Below, piece after piece: positions 4,876 through 6,397 of a stretch of DNA of 6,397 nucleotides. Each line of letters opens with the position of its first letter. The stretch's first letter is position 1. The stretch lies in NCBI GenBank assembly GCA_937884235.1, contig CALGBT010000131.1, forward strand, positions 1 through 6,397, given 5' to 3'. Source of the stretch: an uncultured Pseudomonadota bacterium. GTDB taxonomy: Bacteria > Myxococcota_A > UBA9042 > CAIXZC01. The position numbers and the translations under genes were made by a program. The notes beneath the pieces were generated by a model. The model saw nothing but the letters and a program-made list of their open reading frames with translations, was not told the origin of the DNA and ran no database searches.

Positions 4876-6397
4876 ATGAAACAACTGCTGCTGACCGTGC
4901 TCTTACTGCTGTTGGCTACCTGCTCTACTTCGCCGGATCCCTCAGGAGGCAAAGATGTTCCTGATGTTGCCGATACCAACCTGGATGGCTCGCAGGCAGA
5001 GCTTGAGATCTCTCCCGTTCTCTGCGGTGATGGCATCTGCGCACCGGAGAAGGAGAGCTGCGAAACCTGTGTCGAGGATTGCGGTGAGTGCTCCTGCGGC
5101 GATGGTGAGTGTACCGCGGGCGAGATGTGCAGCAGTTGCCCGGATGACTGTGGCGAATGTCAGCCGGAATGTGGCGACGACAAGTGCGGCGAAGATGAAG
5201 ACTGCGCCTCATGTCCTGGCGACTGCGGTAACTGTTGCCCCAACGAAGTGTGTGGTGATGACGAGGACTGCACGTCCTGCCCGGCCGACTGCGGCGAATG
5301 TCCGGTTCCCTGTGGCGACGGCGAATGCCAGGATGACGAGGCCTGCGAGTCGTGCCCCGAGGATTGCGGCGAGTGTGAATGTGGTGATGGCTCATGCAAT
5401 GGTGATGAGGATTGCGACCTGTGCCCCGAGGATTGTGAGTGTGGTTGTGGGGATGGTGACTGTGGTGGCGAAGAGGACTGCGGCAGCTGCCCCGACGATT
5501 GCGGGGAATGTATCTGCGGAGATGATTCTTGCAACGGCGACGAGGATTGCGATAGCTGTCCCGAGGATTGCACCAACTGCGACCCGTATTGTGGCGACGG
5601 GATCGTCGATGAATCTCTGGACGAGGAATGCGACGACGGCAATACGGCGCCCGACGATGGCTGCGACGAGTCGTGCAAAACCGAGCCTCAGGCCGTGGAG
5701 CCCGGCACCATCGTTATTACCGAAATAATGAAGAACCCTGAGATGGTTGATGACGTGGTTGGAGAGTGGTTTGAGCTTTACAACTCCGGCGACGTGGATG
5801 TTGATCTCAACGGCTGGAAGCTGGCTGATGATGGCATCGACGAGCACAAGATCTTCTCCTATGACGGCGTTGTGATTCCGTCCAAGGGGTACTTGGTCTT
5901 CGGCAAGGAAGCTGATAAGGAGCTCAATGGAGGTCTTGATGTTGACTATGTTTACTCCAACTTCAATCTCTCCAACAAGGATGACGAGATTGTCCTGAGC
6001 GTCTACGGCGTGACCATTGATGAGGTGGGCTACGACAACGGCCAGAGCTTCCCCGGGGCGCCCGGCAAGTCCCTCAGCCTCTCTCCCGAGTCCTATGACG
6101 GTGCTGCCAACGATGACGGCGGTGCCTGGTGTGATGGAACCACAGCATATGGTGACGGTGACCTGGGATCCCCCGGCGAGGCCAATCCTGATTGTGATGC
6201 GCAGCTTTGTGGCAATGACAGCTGTGACGACGGCGAAGATTGCCTGAGTTGTTTCGATGATTGCGGCCCCTGTCCTTCCGTCTGCCCGGACGGCGAGTGC
6301 AATGGCGATGAGACTTGCACGACCTGCCCGGCCGATTGCGGCGCTTGCCCTCCGGCCTGTCCCGACGGCGAGTGCAATGGCAACGAGACTTGTACCA
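4876..6397 (+). CDS. Cys-rich repeat lipoprotein with lamin-tail domain, 3' end outside the window
   Basis: At least 507 codons are open from ATG 4876 to the right edge with no stop, so the gene is partial. The signal peptide (M-K-Q then a Leu-rich core) ends in L-A-T-C, with Cys16 as the probable lipid-attachment site; Thr at -1 is less usual than Gly, Ala or Ser. Ser17 at +2 suggests the outer membrane. After a short Asp/Ser/Pro linker come eight six-cysteine repeats (50-235), one Myxococcus-type Cys-rich repeat (239-270), a lamin-tail domain (about 278-436), and the six-cysteine repeats again (445 onward). The acidic, disulfide-rich composition fits a protein folded outside the cytoplasm, where disulfides and possibly Ca2+ would stabilise it. 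LTD domains in bacteria occur in secreted or surface proteins, often with nucleases or adhesion modules; no catalytic domain is seen here. A C-terminal sorting signal such as MYXO-CTERM may lie beyond the window. The long frames overlapping it on both strands are shadows caused by the repeats. Confidence 0.93.
   Translation, partial: MKQLLLTVLLLLLATCSTSPDPSGGKDVPDVADTNLDGSQAELEISPVLCGDGICAPEKESCETCVEDCGECSCGDGECTAGEMCSSCPDDCGECQPECGDDKCGEDEDCASCPGDCGNCCPNEVCGDDEDCTSCPADCGECPVPCGDGECQDDEACESCPEDCGECECGDGSCNGDEDCDLCPEDCECGCGDGDCGGEEDCGSCPDDCGECICGDDSCNGDEDCDSCPEDCTNCDPYCGDGIVDESLDEECDDGNTAPDDGCDESCKTEPQAVEPGTIVITEIMKNPEMVDDVVGEWFELYNSGDVDVDLNGWKLADDGIDEHKIFSYDGVVIPSKGYLVFGKEADKELNGGLDVDYVYSNFNLSNKDDEIVLSVYGVTIDEVGYDNGQSFPGAPGKSLSLSPESYDGAANDDGGAWCDGTTAYGDGDLGSPGEANPDCDAQLCGNDSCDDGEDCLSCFDDCGPCPSVCPDGECNGDETCTTCPADCGACPPACPDGECNGNETCT
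5023..5580 (+). repeat. Eight tandem 22-aa six-cysteine acidic repeats
   Basis: It covers residues 50-235 of the Cys-rich lipoprotein. Units start at Cys50, 74, 99, 121, 146, 169, 191 and 214, separated by 0-3 linker residues. The cysteine spacing is C-x4-C-x5-C-x2-C-x3-C-x2-C, usually with G-D-G or G-D-D after the first Cys and P-E-D or P-D-D between the fourth and fifth. Unit 1 has V-E-D instead of P-x-D and unit 6 is shortened at its end (D-C-E-C). With six cysteines each, three disulfides per unit are plausible. The Asp/Gly-rich loop could bind Ca2+, which is inference. Confidence 0.92.
5590..5685 (+). other. Myxococcus-type Cys-rich repeat (DUF4215-like) domain
   Basis: Residues 239-270 show C-G-D-G-I-V-D, then E-E-C-D-D-G-N, then D-D-G-C-D-E-S-C ending K-T-E. 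This order (CGDG, ECDDGN, DGC, C) is the hallmark of the disulfide repeat common in secreted Myxococcota proteins. Only one copy is seen, acting as the joint between the 22-aa repeats and the lamin-tail domain. Confidence 0.85.
5707..6183 (+). other. Lamin-tail domain (LTD) within the Cys-rich lipoprotein
   Basis: Residues about 278-436 match the Ig-like LTD pattern: I-V-I-T-E-I-M-K-N-P (279-288), G-E-W-F-E-L-Y-N (296-303), D-L-N-G-W-K-L-A-D (310-318), a G-Y-L-V-F strand (338-342), N-F-N-L-S-N-K-D-D (362-370) and V-G-Y (384-386), followed by an S-L-S-L-S segment and G-S-P-G-E-A-N (431-437), a common LTD ending. The order and spacing agree with bacterial LTD modules of secreted proteins. Only two Cys (419 and 440) fall near its end. 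Confidence 0.87.
6208..6397 (+). repeat. Second block of 22-aa six-cysteine repeats, running off the right edge
   Basis: Units start at Cys445, Cys470 and Cys495, the last cut off by the window. They keep the same C-x4-C-x5-C-x2-C-x3-C-x2-C spacing as the first block but use C-P-D-G-E-C openings and three-residue linkers (P-S-V, P-P-A). Units 10 and 11 are close at DNA level: 29 of 33 bases match between 6289-6321 and 6364-6396. Further copies probably follow. Confidence 0.88.

Noticed and set aside
5160..5678. Antisense 172-aa Ser/Gln/Pro-rich frame, and the similar one at 6093-6383
   Set aside because: Low-complexity sequence produced by reading the Cys-repeat codons on the opposite strand; no plausible RBS or homology.
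4955..5728. Plus-strand 257-aa frame overlapping the Cys-rich gene
   Set aside because: It is a frame shifted by one base from the Cys-rich repeats, giving Ala/Arg/Thr-rich repetitive sequence. It has no signal or domain, whereas the other frame has signal peptide, repeats and LTD.

Overview
The window looks like a piece of chromosome from a GC-rich Gram-negative bacterium, most likely Myxococcota or a nearby deltaproteobacterial group such as Bradymonadia. The main clues are a Cys-rich secreted lipoprotein carrying a Myxococcus-type disulfide repeat (DUF4215-like, C-G-D-G ... C-D-D-G-N ... D-G-C), many short six-cysteine acidic repeats and a lamin-tail domain. Two lipoprotein signal peptides also point to an organism with an outer membrane. 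The taxonomy is inference. No rRNA, tRNA, transposase, integrase or CRISPR array is visible.

Layout. Positions 1-86 hold a perfect 31-bp tandem repeat that runs off the left edge. Positions 143-4627 hold four tightly spaced minus-strand genes, read from right to left. They are an acidic 182-aa cytoplasmic protein of unknown function (4079-4627), an 851-aa lipoprotein built from eleven tandem ~74-aa beta-type repeats (1486-4041), a complete rhomboid intramembrane serine protease with a GTG start (739-1482), and a YigZ/IMPACT-family protein (143-742). The gaps are 37 nt, 3 nt and a 4-nt ATGA overlap, so this is almost certainly one operon with translational coupling at its distal end.

Positions 4628-4875 are a 248-bp divergent intergenic region with weak promoter candidates facing both ways. 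From 4876 to the right edge runs a plus-strand gene that is open at its 3' end. It encodes at least 507 residues: a lipoprotein signal, eight 22-aa six-cysteine repeats, one Myxococcus-type Cys-rich repeat, a lamin-tail domain, and then the same 22-aa repeats resuming.

How they may fit together. Two large repeat-built lipoproteins, divergently arranged, suggest a cell-envelope locus. The rhomboid could act on membrane-anchored envelope proteins, but nothing in the sequence ties it to a particular substrate. YigZ is a broadly conserved housekeeping-type protein and is probably only co-transcribed. The least familiar items are the 11-repeat lipoprotein, its upstream acidic partner, and the Cys-repeat/LTD/Cys-repeat protein.
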